From NCBI GenBank assembly GCA_037447655.1, contig JBBHKE010002397.1:449960-513959 (forward strand): a stretch of DNA of 64,000 nt, read 5' to 3'. The stretch is from Zygnema cylindricum (lineage: Eukaryota > Streptophyta > Zygnematophyceae > Zygnematales > Zygnemataceae). Below are positions 13,147 through 27,133 of the stretch, in pieces (the first letter of the stretch is position 1; each line of letters begins with the position of its first letter). The translations under genes and the position numbers were made by a program. The notes under the pieces were generated by a model, which did not search any database, was not told where the DNA came from, and saw only the letters and a list, made by a program, of their open reading frames with translations.

Positions 13147-15998
13147 AATGCTTACCTGTCACCTTCTATACGAGGTTTATCTATCTTGGAAATTGTTAGG
13201 GAGGGGAAAATTAGGGATGTATCAAGAATATCTACCTCTTCTTGGAAATGTGCGAAAGGATTGTATGGGATTCTCATTACATTTTTTTTGAAGGAGGTTG
13301 GAAGCGTTTCTGCCGTTTTTATCTCTCTGTCTTTTATAGGATTACAGCAATTTTTGGTGCAAACTCTGAATAGTGAGATTCCGGGATTCATCGACTCCAG
13401 GTGGAAAATTCTACTCCCAGTACGGTACAGATTTTATTCGGGCTTCATAGAGCCAGGGACCATTAAATGAGCAGTGCAGTGTTTTTTTTGGAGAATAGAA
13501 GGGAGATAAACAAATTTGAGTATTGAAGCTGGGATGCAAAACAAGCTTAAGAAATTAATGAAAATATGAGATGACTATCCGAATCTGGGACAATTTGTAA
13601 ACCTTTGGGAACCACTGGAAGCTAGATAGGTTGTGGTTTTTTATTTTCTTCCAGGGCTTTTGGTGGTTCCTCCAATAACACAAGATTTATTTTCTGGAAG
13701 TGACAGGGTAAGTGCAAATTGACCTTCTCATGACATTTCCTGGCAGTGTTTTTTGGAATGTCCATCAGTGTTACCATCTTTCCATACCCATTATATCTCA
13801 GATGGTAGCGTAGTACTTATTATCAGGTCAGCGAACTTAAAAGTATTCATTGAACTTGTGAATTATTCTTATTCAAGATCAGCCAGAAGGCTTTCTGGTT
13901 GACTTGAAGTCCTGCTCTTAGTTTGCTTCTTAGCCACTTGATGAAGGATGATTTCCAAATATTTGGATATGTATTTTTGGTGTTTTTACCTGTTACTTTT
14001 TTCGTTTGCTGGTGGATTGCATGACTTAAGTTCGTTGTTTTTGGGATGCAAGCGTAATAACACTTCATTTACTTCATTTGTCTTGCAATTACCCTGTATG
14101 TGAACACGTAAATGTTTATGGTTTTACTTTTTCATGTTCGTCAGACTCTTTTTGGCAAATGAGCTAATCGCTTCATCTTGACCTTGTCCACTGACCCGCT
14201 TTTAATAACATGCATATTTTTCAAATCCTCACTTAAACAAAAAAACTCGTTTTTCTTTCGTTTCAGCACAAGCCTAACCAACCCTTCTCCTAGCGGGTGA
14301 AAGATGAGATACAAAAGACATTCACCGCATTGCAAAATGCTGTATAAGTGTGCAATTTTCTGAATAGGTGTGCAATTTTCTGCAACATTTTTTGATACAC
14401 GGCCACTCTTGGTCAAACAAATTGCTCTCTACATATGTACACATATCTCACTTTTCGAGAGACTGGCTGATGCATTGTTTGCTTCATTCCCATGTACTAG
14501 GATGGTTCAACATCTCACTTTCTTAATAAAGTTCGGTGTAAACTGCAATTACATTTTAGGAGACTGCTCAAACTGGACTATTCTCCGTCTCTATTCGCAT
14601 GAGGGAAATTGATCTCCACTATGCACTAGGTCGATCATAGATTCAGTTACGACTGTATGCTTAACTGTGTGTTTTCCAACAGTTCACCTCTGTCACATGT
14701 TATGCTTACTGGTCTGAACAATTTACAACCTCTAGTCAGTTGTGTGTAGAGTACATTTGTCAATACCATACCATCTTCAATGCAAACCGTTTGTGCTGCC
14801 GTTCCGATTTCAAAAGCTGGAGCTCTCAGGCAGAACCAGCATATTTCTCCCTTATTCCCCACTAATGTGCACTCTAGACTGTAGTCGCAGTGAGTCTTAT
14901 TCTATATTTCATAGACCTCCAAACCTGCTTAATGTGACAACACTTCCCAACCATGGTCAGATACCAAATCAATTGCATTGACACCTCTGGTTTCTCAATA
15001 TTTCCCACTCACTTACATCTTGGCTGATTTTTCATCACTGATCCATTACAACGGATGCAACATAATTAACAACAAAAATATACAATTGTTGTTTCCGAAA
15101 CTACCACATCATTGTACACAATAGTGAACTATATTGAAAGTGCAAACCAGATTTTTCCACCAGAGATTCTATTCCTATCCAAAAGAAACTTCAAGGCATA
15201 AGAACCATGTGTGTGAGAACCGATAATTCAGCCAATTACAGAAAAATGACAAATTCATAATATTTTAGTTACTAAAATAACAGGGAAATTTGCTGATAAA
15301 TTGAAAAAAAGATTAACATCTGCTCCCACATGTATTAAAACCGGTGGCAGGAAGTGAATTCCAAAACAGTACCAAAAAGCAGTCAGAAACCAATATTTTT
15401 TTCCTTCAAAACAAATATTGGGTAATGAGTACTGTGCGAGAGCTACATTCCGCTTTCAAAATTTCTAGCTGAACAGATACGTTCCGGTCACGACTAAATG
15501 TAATTTTTGGATGCATCATGCAGTACATATCAGCTCCCAAAAATCTGGAAAAATCTGACAAAATGAGGATTATCTACCTGAACCCAAAATGCATCTAAAA
15601 CTTAATAAGCGACACTAAAAATATATGGCATCAACGTAAAAACCGGAAGGTATCCAATAAGACGATCCCAAGGCTACTGCGTGATCCACATCCCAATCCG
15701 TAGTGGTAAATTGAAACCGACCACGGAGACATTTTTCAGTAGTGAGCATATCCACAAACATTTTTAAAAAGTGGAGTTCATAGACACTGAATGAAAACGA
15801 CTTTACAAAATTATCTCGCCTAATTGCACCTCTCCTAGGATAGGCAGACGACGCCCTCACCCTCTTGTAAACCCAAGTTCTCCGAACTCATCAAGAGATG
15901 CAAAAAGTTGTAATAACAACCGCTTTGCCCGTACTGCTTCTCAGAAATTGAACCACGGCAAAGTCCTCACAGGACGGGAGTGTCTCGGAGTAAGAAAA
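13147..15998. other. Gene-free convergent interval
   Basis: About 2.85 kb between the 3' ends of the small organelle gene and AP-1 mu. Open frames are short, show no recognisable domains and lack matched splice sites. It should contain both 3' UTRs. I see no repeat array or transposon ends. Confidence 0.7.
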
Positions 15999-18900
15999 TT
16001 AAATCATTCGCAATTCGTACTCGCCTGCCATGGTTATATACCTCACCCAAGGGAGAGCTTGATAACCACTCTTTTCAATTATTTTGAGGTACCGGACCTG
16101 TAAGGGAAACAGAAAGCGGACATACTCAATCAATCCTTCATATGATCTACTTCAATGCTCTTCCAAATTTGTCTCGGAACATGCAAATGTCCAATGCAAA
16201 CAAACAAAAGGAAAAAGGTCGATAGCCTGCGTTTCATACAGATATTGAGACTTACACATGTAATCAGTACAGCGGGAAGGACATGGAGGATCATGGATAC
16301 TAGAGGAAAGTATGTTGAGAAACATGGATAGAGGAGAAGTACATGGAGGAACAGCCATACCTGGATTCCTGACACGGTGAAATATGGAATTTCAAACTTC
16401 ACACGGATGGGAGGCCTTCTCTCAGCTGTATCTTCCTCAGCAGCGACACTTGGAAGGCCAAATTTTGCACGCAACATGTACTCCTGCAAATATCACATCA
16501 ACTCGACTCGTAAGTCAAAACTCCAGAAGAAACCATTTGTACCGGAAGAAAGTTCATTTTCAGAGAACAAAAATCAACTGGAGAAAGTTTAAAAACAATG
16601 TGGGTGGTATATTTTTTGGCCTCTCGACTTGTACATCGTCTGTCATCCAGAGAAAGCACTTGTACCGATCTTTTGTGCACAGAAAATTCAGTAAAAATTA
16701 CAATTAACCTTTCTATATTACCTTTGGTCAAGCGCTATTTCGACCTAATCAATGAACTGTGTCAATTAAATGAGGATTAGGGATCAAGGTCGGACAATAT
16801 AACAAACAATCAAGATTGTCCGATTTTATAACAGTGGATTGAAACCATTGCAAACTGCCAAAACCGCTTACCTTCCCACCAGGGAAAGACTTAATTTTCC
16901 AGAGCATGGCTTCCCGTTCCGGAGCATAAACTGCGGTCCCCATTGAAGTTCGCACGCCTGGAGTGATTGCATCTGGTGGTACAGGTAGTTCAATCTCCAC
17001 ATTGGTCGCAGTACTGCGTTCTTTGAACTGACTTTTTGCCTTCACCATGTATTCTACTCGACTGCGGGAATGACGCTCTACTGTCGCCTCCACCCAGATT
17101 AGAGGTCGTACCTGAACACGTTATAAGAAGAATATCAATAAGAACGATGCATCATATAGCTAACCTGGCGCACAAAACTTTTGTGGCAACCTGACATGTA
17201 CAAATGAGTGGGAAAGAGAGAGGGAGGGAGAGGGAGAAGGGAGGAAGAACACGAGGATGGGGCACACAAAACTTTGGGGCTAGTACAAAAGCTACATCAC
17301 TGTCCACAATGCTGCTTTGTGATTTGCTGTAAAGTGAAGCAGAAACATCAGATTTTACTGAAAAAAATACGAATGTACAAGCTGGTTCAGAAGCTAAATA
17401 TTTGTGGTGTTAGACAACTTGGCCTGACAAGTTCAGCCAGACAAGTTACATATCCAAAGATTGGTCCAAATGTTGAGACATTGGTCCAAGTTCTGACATT
17501 GATTCAGAGCACTGCTTCAACACCATAAACCAAAAGTATGCTTGACACCTTGCTTTTGCTTTGCAACCAATTAAGTGCAACTTACGCTAGAACAAAATAC
17601 CAGGAAAAATGTACATGTTTAGCCAGTATTCAAACCATAGATATTTTGTGCATGGAACTCCTTGAAACTAACCATAACACTAAGGCTTCACCAAAGCAAG
17701 AGAAGCAAAGTCTGTCTCCAGCCGTCTCATTTATCATCAAAATCCAGAAGTTCCATGATGCCAGTTACTAAGTGTTTGTCATGACTTATAATTCTCTTTC
17801 ATTACTGTGGTTGACAAAAAAATCTAAAAGTGTGAATGTCCCAATGATTCAATTGATATCTGATGACCATGTCCCACTCCAGGAAAATATATAATGGGAA
17901 TACAAAGGAGACTACTGCAATTCAAGACTTCATCTGTTCGGAGATCACATACAAAAAATCAGATTGATCCCCATGCTGGCTAAAAGCAAGGGCCATATTT
18001 CTTTGTTACCAGCAGTCATTAGTATAAGTAGACCAATATTAAAAGCATTTGAGGAGCAGGATATGTGCTGAATCTAGTTTCATAGAAACAAGGTGCAGAG
18101 CGCACCAAACTACAGTATTGTTCAATGTACCTGTGTGCTTAGGCGATAAGTCATAAGATCGAAGGCACCATCAGGAGGTATAAATGATATCGTTCTGTCG
18201 TTCTCAAATCTTGCCAACCGTACACATCTGCCACATGACATCTTGTGTTAAGCCCTTCCTACTCTGAAAGCTTTTGCAGGTCATAAAGCAAACTGCTCCA
18301 AACAGGAACTGCAAGGAGAGATGCAAACAAATGCACTTAAATATAAAACCCATGTGTAAATTTGAAAGACATGTAATGCAGTACTTGCCGAAAGACTGGC
18401 TGCTGAATTTGGCATTCCACAACTCATGTAACACCGTACCAGCTACAGCAATAAGATGGAGAAAAGACTGCAATTTCCCAGACCAACAATACTGGCAATT
18501 GGCTGTAAAGCATTATTGCAAGTCAAAACTCACCTAGTTTTACTTTTTGGAATCATGAGACATGTTGGCAAGCATTTATCCTCAGAAAAATTACAGCTTC
18601 AATTTCCACACATGGCTAAATTAGTCAAAATAAACAGCAGTTCATGTAACCATTGTCAGAACCTGCACTGACGTATTCCAGCATACAAAAAAATAAATCA
18701 TGTAGCCTGTGGCAACTCACTGATGGAACTTGATGTCATCCAAATCAATGGCTTTCCCCTTCGTGGCCCGTCCTTGGGCCTCCAACAAAACACGATCATT
18801 CAAACCAAGCTTACATTCTGGCATGCCACTGCATCACAAATAATGTCACTGTCAAAATACTATATATCGCTTGCAATATATTCATGCCTCTCTGCAATGG

Positions 18901-21084
18901 TTGAGGCCATAAAAGACAGCGATTTCAAAAACAAAATATATGGGTACCTCAAATAAGTCCTCATCTTCAACGCTCCAACCACTTCTGATCGCACCAACTG
19001 CCCGTTGCTGTTCACCAGGATATTCACACTCTCAACGACGTCCAAAAACACCTAATTTCCAGCATTCCAGAAAAAATTCAATTCAAGCACAATGAGGCAA
19101 AACAGAAGCTGCAACACAGGCTAGAATCTTCTGCTAAGCCAGAAATTTATCTTCATGCAAATCGCATCATAAAGAAGTTGTTGGTTCCAATGCAAAAACA
19201 GATCTTCTGTGAAAAATGAAAACGATGATTCCTGGATGGTGTGCGACACAACATAACTATAACTGCCTCCAACACCAACAACTAAAAGCAAACCTCAGCA
19301 AAATAAATAATAAAATCTCATAATATTGGACTAAACACAAGTTACCCAAGGCAAAAGCAATACCTCATTTTTCTTGTAGCGAATGCCCTCACTTCGCCAT
19401 GAGACAGCATTAGTAACCGCCATTGGTGGCCGTTGTGATAATTCCATCTTGTAAGCATCTGTTTTGATAAACTCGCTTAATATCTTTGCCTCTGTATATT
19501 GTGGGTATCCAAAATCCATCATCTCGTCCAACAGTTCATACTACAAGCAACATTGAGAGCCAAAGTCAAATGAAGTTTCAAGAGATCTTGATTTTCGCTT
19601 TAAAAAATCAAAAAAACACAATGGCAACCTCAAAGAAATAAATCACAGGAGTAGTGCCCGAATGTTCAGAGAGTCAATGGCTGCTTCCCAAAAGCACAAA
19701 AAAATGAAAAAACTCTCAATAAGAACTTACCACAACCACAAAATTATCCCGCAATGATTCTTCTTCCAACTCCTCAAAATAATGTTTAAAGACCTGAAAA
19801 AAACCGACCGAAGATTCAATTCGGTTTCGTTTAAAGTTCCAGCATCTCCAAAAGCATAACAACCGATTTTTAGCAAGAAGGGAGCTGTTCCAGCAGAAGA
19901 GATAATAAAACAAATAATAGCAGCAGATATAATGCGTGTCTTCATTGTGGTTAAAAAACAAATTTATCTGACAAACACGCATCTGACATAAGATTTACTT
20001 TACACTGTAAGAAGAGAAACATAAGATGAGATGAGTAACATGAAAAGAGGAAATCCTTACATCAACGACTCGGTGAAGGAATAGCAGAAGGCTCGCAGCA
20101 TTGCAATTTTGCTTTGAGGCAGCCATCAAATAGACATTGTTGTGTTGAATAAAAAGGTATGTCACACCGTCATCGTGAATGACTGGCTCACGGGACGCAG
20201 GATCTTCCTGCCATAGTGTCAAAAAAAAAACTACTCAGACATTTGCATTTAAAAAAAAGTTAAGTAGTCATAGTTTCTTTTTCGTTTTGATGAACATAAA
20301 ATTCTGCACAGGGAAGACAATTATAAAAACCTACTCTCTGCATTTTTTAAACTGTAACCAGGAAATCAACCCTTCACGGAACCTGTCATTTTCAGAAGTA
20401 CCTGCACATACCCTCAGAATAATGGATCCAATTCTGTTTCCAAAGTGATAAGCAATCCTGAGCACCGTTCTATTTTAAATGGAATCCATAACGCTGCAAG
20501 ACTGATTCAAAAAACGTTCCACACAACTTTCTGTGCCTTCATTCGCTAAATCTACAAAGATCATGACTGCTGATCTGCACCGGAATTGCAATGTTAACCG
20601 ATAGTGAAAGTCTCCACTAAAAACAGTTCCTGAAATCCTATTTGTCTTATCTATCTTGTATGATTGCAGGAGAGAGATATAGATAAATATAGAGAGAGAG
20701 AGAGAGAGAGAGAAGAAAGATCAGCGCAGGCAAGTGACAGGGAGAGAGAGAGAAAGAGAAAAAGTGACAAAGAGTTATAAAGGGGACAGAGAGAGAGTGG
20801 CAATGAGAGGAAATGAAGAGAAAAAGGGAGAGAAGCAGAAAAGGCTGACACGCCAAAAAAATGAGAGAAAAAAGGAGACAAAGCAAGAAAACAAAAGAAG
20901 AAGATACAGGAACAGCAAGAGAAATAGGTTGTAATTCAATATATCGTAAACCCACCTCCCCTTCCAGTAACTTTGCAAAAAAGCGTTCTGCCACTGCTGC
21001 AGGAACATCTCCTCTGTAATCTCTCCATATCAATACTCTCCCCTTCATGTCCAACAGAAAAATGGCGGAAGCTGCACCTGACAT
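15999..21084 (-). CDS. AP1M: AP-1 adaptor complex medium (mu) subunit, complete
   Basis: Medium subunit of the AP-1 clathrin adaptor, which binds YxxPhi sorting signals at the trans-Golgi network and endosomes. Ten exons: 21084-20956, 20207-20061, 19793-19731, 19540-19364, 19051-18948, 18828-18721, 18227-18131, 17111-16872, 16483-16361 and 16097-15999, with stop TAA. They join in phase to 428 codons, the same length as the Arabidopsis protein as I recall it. The N-terminal longin-type domain starts MSGAASAIFLLDMKGRVLIW and continues through QNCNAASLLLFLHRVVD and FKHYFEELEEESLRDNFVVV. The mu homology domain follows, with RSEGIRYKKNEVFLDVVESV, MPECKLGLNDRVLLEAQGR and the end WVRYITMAGEYELRMI. 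All introns are GT-AG. The next gene upstream is 8.9 kb away. Identification is essentially certain; only paralogue naming is open. Confidence 0.97.
20687..20900. repeat. GA-rich tract in AP1M intron 1
   Basis: Mostly (GA)n and GA-rich DNA on the plus strand just inside intron 1 of AP1M, so the transcript carries a C/T tract. Reading frames across it are low-complexity only. Confidence 0.8.
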
Positions 21085-21876
21085 GGCGCCTTCTTTTTAT
21101 AACCCAAACCTATTTATCCTACATAAATTTTTATGTGGAAGCAGATCCCTCTTCTCACATATACATAATAGCCATATTCAGCAGAAGGCACAGAAAGATA
21201 AATTGACTAAGATTTGGTGTTCCACTAATGGACTCAGAGAGAGGATGCAAGGACACATCCTACTGGAAGATGTGCTTCTCACTGGAAATACGCCCTCTCA
21301 TAATTGATTCAATAATAGAACATGCAGCAATGAACAGCATTCTCGTAGTCTTAGCTGTCGTTCCTGTGAAAGGAACCGGGCTTCTGGTATTAATGACCCG
21401 CTGGTAGACGAAACTGTTGAAAAGACGTCATATCCATGGCTACCAAAGACAACGTTTGGTAAGACGCCTGTAGACAAAACATAAGCAACTTATTTTACCG
21501 TACTGGCGACTTCAACGCTTTTGTACGACACGACATGCACAGCGATAGTCCAAATGTGCAGAAACACTAGGAAACGTTATATGCAGTTTATTCGTATTTT
21601 ACGTGTGCTGTTGAACAGTTGAAGTATACGACGCGTATAGTACAGAAAACTCTACATATAGCGTTTCCAGCTGTTTTCGCAATTTTAACATGATGTACCG
21701 CTGACAGAATTTGTAGCGTTGCGAGTTTGCGGCACCACTGTACGGAGACGAGTGCGATACGGGATCGTTGTACAACGAATTGCGAATGGAAGTGTGTCGC
21801 AGGACGACCAATCATAAGAAGCTGTAAAATTGCAGAGGTCATGTGTACAGAGCACTGCAGTACTGAATAGCACTAA

Positions 21877-22646
21877 GGGTATGTCCCCATGTACTTGTAA
21901 CTTAGCGAATTAGTTTGTATTTTAGCGCGGATCCGCCGGACCCGCTTTTCAAGTGTCCCTATGTGTAAGAACGTAATCGTAACTTACGTTTGTGACGATT
22001 GTATACGTCGACAATACCTGTGACGGTTGTCAACGTCTACAATCTGTGGTCGCACGTTACAATCTGTGGTCGCACGTTATTTTTTGGAACTGCTTGTGAC
22101 GTCGCATGTCTTCCCGTGACATTGTAGACGTACCTCCTTCCAGCCTGTGCAGTTTCACGGTTGAAGACGAGGCGCTTTGCCTTCGCGTCTCCTATCCGGT
22201 CGACGTGAAATGGCATCGGAATTTGAAGACCCCTGTAAAAAAAGAAATCCGTACTGGACGAAAACGGACAAAACCAAACAAATTGTGTAACGGACAAAAC
22301 ATAGCGAATTCTGTACTTTTCTTTGTCCTTGGAAATCGTATGAAAATTTTCGAAAATTACGGCATGTGCAAATATATGTTCCTATTTGTTCATGGAAAAT
22401 ACCTAGTTTTAAAACACATCGCGCATGTGTTTTAAACGTAAGGTTGAAGATGACGTTTTTTGTCGTGGAAGTGGGTCGAAAAACACAAGACGACAAATTT
22501 TCATACATCTTAAATTCGAGGATGACGTAAATTGCACTCTAAAAATTTGCAATTCCATCCTACGGTTGCAACTTAGGCAGTACGGCGCTAAGTTTTACAT
22601 GAAAACGACATAAAAAAACATTACTTATGCACATGGGGACATACCC
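21877..22646. mobile_element. PIF/Harbinger-like non-autonomous DNA transposon (770 bp)
   Basis: Perfect 16-bp terminal inverted repeats, GGGTATGTCCCCATGT at 21877-21892 and its reverse complement at 22631-22646. They are flanked by an identical 3-bp target duplication TAA (21874-21876 and 22647-22649). A TWA 3-bp duplication with GG-starting ends is the hallmark of PIF/Harbinger and Tourist elements. The largest internal frame (22106-22435, 109 codons) shows no DDE transposase features. A 20-bp direct repeat occurs twice in tandem around 22037-22078. Confidence 0.85.
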
Positions 22647-22765
22647 TAAATCGGTCGCGGCTTTAGCACAAATTAGAGGCAATGACTCTATTCAAGGAAG
22701 TGGATAAAGCATCGCCACGTCTCCTTATATAAAAAATAGCATTCGTGCAGTCGCCCTCACATGCC

Positions 22766-22825
22766 CTTAACGTATCACGCTAAATGCAGTGGGCAGTATA
22801 CCGTACTGTGTTCAGTGGGTAGTTT
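22766..22825. repeat. Dispersed repeat, copy 1 (partner at 26181)
   Basis: About 55 bp shared in direct orientation with 26181-26236, beginning TATCACGCTAAA and containing GTGGGCAGTATACC and GTGTTCAGTGGGTA. The GGGCAGTATACC part resembles the ends of the TA-flanked elements at 36344 and 39600. Confidence 0.75.
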
Positions 22826-24083
22826 TGGCAGTACGACACAATTCAGCATTGTGCGATTCATATGCGTCGCATGGCCATGTTCGAGATCGCGCGAGGCTCT
22901 TCCAGTATTTCTAGTAAGAAACTGCCGTGACAATTGACACCGTACGATATTCCTTACCGTGACTACCATCCAACGACCCTCCAAAAATTTAAAACCATAA
23001 AAAGCAGCTATGGCACACTCACAAAACGACACTGCTCAAAGCATTCATGACTTTAATCAACATATCAATTATCACTTCTTCATTTGGCAAATAACTTCAT
23101 TTCATGATTTTGCAAACACTCTCTGGCAAAATGCATCGTGAAGTCAATATGTTTGCTTTTGAAGCAATAACTCAAGCTAGATGTAGCAGCAATTGTTGGC
23201 TGGTTATCCCATCACAATGTTTGAGCACAAGTTTGCATGGACTCGATCTCCTAAAGAAGTGTAGTACCTTATAGGTTGAGCTTGCAACCATGTATTCCGA
23301 CACTATTGTCGATTTATATGTTACATTTTAAGTTTTGTTGGTTTAACAATATGTATCATCTCCATTCTAACATACAATACAATACAATACAATAGTCAGT
23401 GGTGGATCGTCTACGTGGCATGTCTTTTATATTCGACAATGCTCTAAGTGTGGATTTTGACGTCACTTTCACCGAGTGTGAGACCTACGTCACTTAAACT
23501 GGTTAGATACCTTGGGACTCGTTTTTGCTACTTCCCAATCCAGTGTTTAGGATTTTGAAGGCCCTTGCTGTGATATTTTACATTTGCTGTAATGTTAGGT
23601 CCGATACAGTTCGTGAAATAAACAAGGCTTCCCACAATCTTATTCTACCTACATACTTCCAAAATTTTACTCTTGGTACAAAAAAACTCTTGTTGATTTT
23701 TCCTCTAGTGGCAAGTGTTTGTCCATCATGAAGTTAAGAATGTTCTTTAGCCAATGCATGCGAGAATAGTGGTCCAAACGACTTTTGAACAATTATCTTT
23801 TTACTGGAATGTCGCGCTTCAAAATGAACGCGCTCGCTTCACACTTGTCGGCGCACATGTTAGAGTGTGACACTCAAACCAATAAACTGGAAAATTTATT
23901 TGCGCGTTAGTCAAAAGGCGCGTAGTTAACGAGAGATGGCGAGATGGTATATGTTTTTGACGCGTCGACATGCTACGACAACGGAGAGAGCAAACTATCA
24001 AACAATGTAGTTGATGACCGTAAACAAAATGTCAACACCCACCAAAATAATCGGCAACAAGAACGATAGAGGATTGAAACTAC

Positions 24084-25220
24084 TAGTGTTGTGTAGCGGG
24101 GAAAAACTTATCGTGATGAAATCGATAACAACAATTATTGATTATCGAACGGTGAGTGGTTCTCATATAAGCGAACACGTTATTTATCGCAAAAAAGTGT
24201 AAAATTAATTATTTGTTATATCATAGTACTTAATATTGTACTGTTTTACATTTTCCACATTATATAGTATAAGTTACCACGTCATGCCATTCGTACAAAG
24301 CAATACAATTGTTTGGTCTAAACGGTAAAATAATCGTCGATAATTATCGGGCACGGTATTTATTGGTAATTTATTACGATACGTCGGTTTAAAATCGAGA
24401 TAATTACGTTATCGATATATCAGACCAATGCATTCGATTATCGGTAGGTCAAAAAAGGTACATATCGGTTATCGACAAATGGCTACCGATGCACAACATT
24501 ATGAAATAATATAATAGAGACACGTGACGATTGAACCGTGCGTATGTCAAAATATTATTTCATTAGGTAACTACTAACCATTAGTATACTAAGAGGAGGT
24601 TCGATGTCGGTTTGCTTCATAAATACTTAAACGGTAGAGACTAACAGATCTGAGGCTTATAAACGCTCGATCTACTGATAGGAGGTTTCACATCGGTTTG
24701 CTTTAGATTGAATTAAAATGTTGAGACACGTATATTGGATGGTTATAACCGCCCATTGTAGTAAAAAGAGGTTCCGTGGTGGTTCGTTTTATAAAAAGTT
24801 AAAAGGTAGAGAGGCATATATTGGAGCTCCCATTTCCTTAACGGGGTCCGTACCACTTTTTGTACGATGTATTATGTACCGAATCTGTACGGACACCCAC
24901 CTCCCACCAAATATAGAGCGATGATTTTTAGTATCGAATTTATAGTGATAATAAATTTGCCGATAGACAACACTACATTACCTCCTAGTGTTGCATGTTG
25001 TGTATCAATAATTTTTTAAACGATAGCCGATATGCACCTTTTTTTACATACCAATTAGCGATATCTTATCTTTGTATTTTGGACGGACAATTTTTTTAGT
25101 GTTGTGTATCCGTAGTCATTCGTCGATACCCGTTATGTACCTTTTACTAACCTAACGATAAACGATATATCGGTCCACTTCATCGGTAAAGAAGTTATCG
25201 CTATAAAAAAAAAAATATAT
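24084..25220. repeat. Cluster of diverged inverted and direct repeat copies
   Basis: A sequence starting (T)AGTGTTGTGTA(T/G)C and followed by CGATA-rich DNA ending in GTACCTTTT recurs at 24086 and 25095, and inverted at about 24455-24500; a related copy starts near 24979. The TAGTGTTG start is reminiscent of hAT termini, but I could not identify a target-site duplication, so the class is unassigned. Confidence 0.5.
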
Positions 25221-25899
25221 CACGGTAAATTATGGATAAATATTGGGCCTAATAATTATTGGCAACAACTACGAGGTTTAAACCGTACACCTGTAATTAT
25301 TTGTACGGAAACACTGAACGATTTGCCATACGTGCTACACTATATACAGTACAAAATATAATACAATATAGTATAAAGTACCATCATATAGTATACTATA
25401 TTTTTTTCCCTTATCGGCGATAAAAAGTTGGTTAAGAAGCGATATACCAGGACCCCTCACCAGAGATCGCAAAAGTCAAAATTTTAGGCAACCGAAACCT
25501 ACCGTTTTTTTTTTTCAAAATTTGAGTACCCACTGCCTGACCGGGTTATGTCACGCTCCTAAATTGTTAACCGTCACCCGAAACGCGTTTACGAAATTTA
25601 TGGTAACCGAAACTCGATTTCTCGCAACTACCCAAACCCGCCCGTTTCCGAAAAAGTACAAAATTAATGGTACATTTCCCTTTTACCTTCCACGATACCA
25701 AGAGTACAAAGTACAATAATGTTGGCAGTACCAATATTAACGCAAAAAAAAATAGCGAGTATTCTCCCTCGTGCTAAAACTTTCCAACTCGTGTGACACC
25801 TGCGTGATCGTTTTTCATTTGCTGTCATGGTGATAATTTAACTAAAGTCAATTTGCGAGATGATTTCTGATAAAGTTTTTTCCTGAGCTGGTTCGCGTG

Positions 25900-26011
25900 C
25901 CCGTTGGTCGAAAAATTGAAACCGCCAAAATGAGATTTTCTCGTTGGGGACTGAATTTTGTAGTAAAACGACAAAAAAAAAACCGGTTGTTGAATACATG
26001 AGCACATACCC
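25900..26011. mobile_element. Truncated second copy of the PIF/Harbinger-like element
   Basis: Ends ACATACCC followed by TAA (26012-26014), matching the right end of the element at 21877-22646. The neighbouring AAAACGACA(T)AAAAAA segment is also shared. No matching left end was found, so this is a fragment; the left boundary given is approximate. Confidence 0.6.
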
Positions 26012-26180
26012 TAAGTTGTAGTACTATTTCTGATTAAATGTTTCGATTTTTTATTTTGTTAATAAGTCAAATCCGGTCAACGCATTTTAAAAAATGTGAA
26101 ATTTTGAATAATGCGCATATGCATTCTTTTTCAAAATACTTTACCGTGCGCATAGTACGAATGAAACATCTATTTAATAA

Positions 26181-26236
26181 AGGTATCACGCTAAAATCAG
26201 TGGGCAGTATACCATATTGTGTTCAGTGGGTACTGT
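26181..26236. repeat. Dispersed repeat, copy 2 (partner at 22766)
   Basis: Second copy of the 55-bp sequence described at 22766. It directly adjoins the TA that flanks the transposon starting at 26238. Confidence 0.75.
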
Positions 26237-26237
26237 A

Positions 26238-26788
26238 CACCGCCAATCGTTATTAGCGTTGTGTACGCTAATTCCGTCCCGTTTTTTTTTTTTTTTTATT
26301 CTCCATTAGCGTAGTTCATTCTATTTTTTTCTTTATTCTATTTAGGGAAATTTTCGGTACGTTGTCTCTGAAATAGAGTGGTGTACGGCAAGTGTCAGAC
26401 CGTACACAAATGTACCTTTTTAAGTTAAAAAGTACAATAAATTAGTTTTAGTAGCCGCGGATGCATGAGAACATGCGTTCTAAAAAGGAAAAAAAACCAG
26501 GTCATAAAAAATCCCGCTCGCACATTATTCGTCCGACAGCCGCGTTTCGACCGTGTGAATGTACGATTTGTGTATGATTTGTCAGATTTTGTACGGGGAC
26601 CTATATTAGTGTAAGCATGTTTGCGACCGACATTTTTTTTTCAAAGATCCAAATTAGTGAATTACCATAATCAAACAATTAGAATGTATGATTTTTTCCA
26701 AAATTTCCAAATTCTTAAATAGCGTACACCACTGTAATTGGTTGTATACGCTAAAGAAACCTACACGCTAATAACGATTGGCGTAGTG
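26238..26788. mobile_element. Stowaway-like (Tc1/mariner-type) MITE, copy A
   Basis: Left end CACCGCCAATCGTTATTAGC preceded by TA (26236-26237). The right end, reversed, reads CGCCAATCGTTATTAGCGTG and is slightly eroded at its tip. The outer portions match copy B (27324-27539) in opposite orientation. TA at the insertion site is the Tc1/mariner signature. About 550 bp; no transposase. Confidence 0.75.
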
Positions 26789-27133
26789 AATTAGTACACT
26801 ATTTGCTCAAGACAATTATTATTTAGGTTGCTAAACTAATTAGATATATTTATTTAACTAGATTTCACCTAGATTTAACTAGATTTAGAGGTAAAGAGCT
26901 TCAATCTATTATCTTAATGAATAGCAATAGAATAGATTGAAAAAATAACAATAAGTCTATCAAATAGAAATTGAGAGCTTATGCTCAAAGTCAGTGAAAG
27001 ATGCAGTGAATGAGATTTTTGCCCTGCCTAGTATCGGTAAAAAAATGTTTTTTTATTGAAAGAAGAAAATAAACAACCTTTGCAAATAGAAAGGTTTTAG
27101 CTGTTGCTTTACCTAGGTTCCAAACCTAAATAC

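Noticed and set aside
22106-22435. 109-codon frame inside the PIF/Harbinger-like element as a transposase
   Set aside because: Too short and without DDE or helix-turn-helix features.
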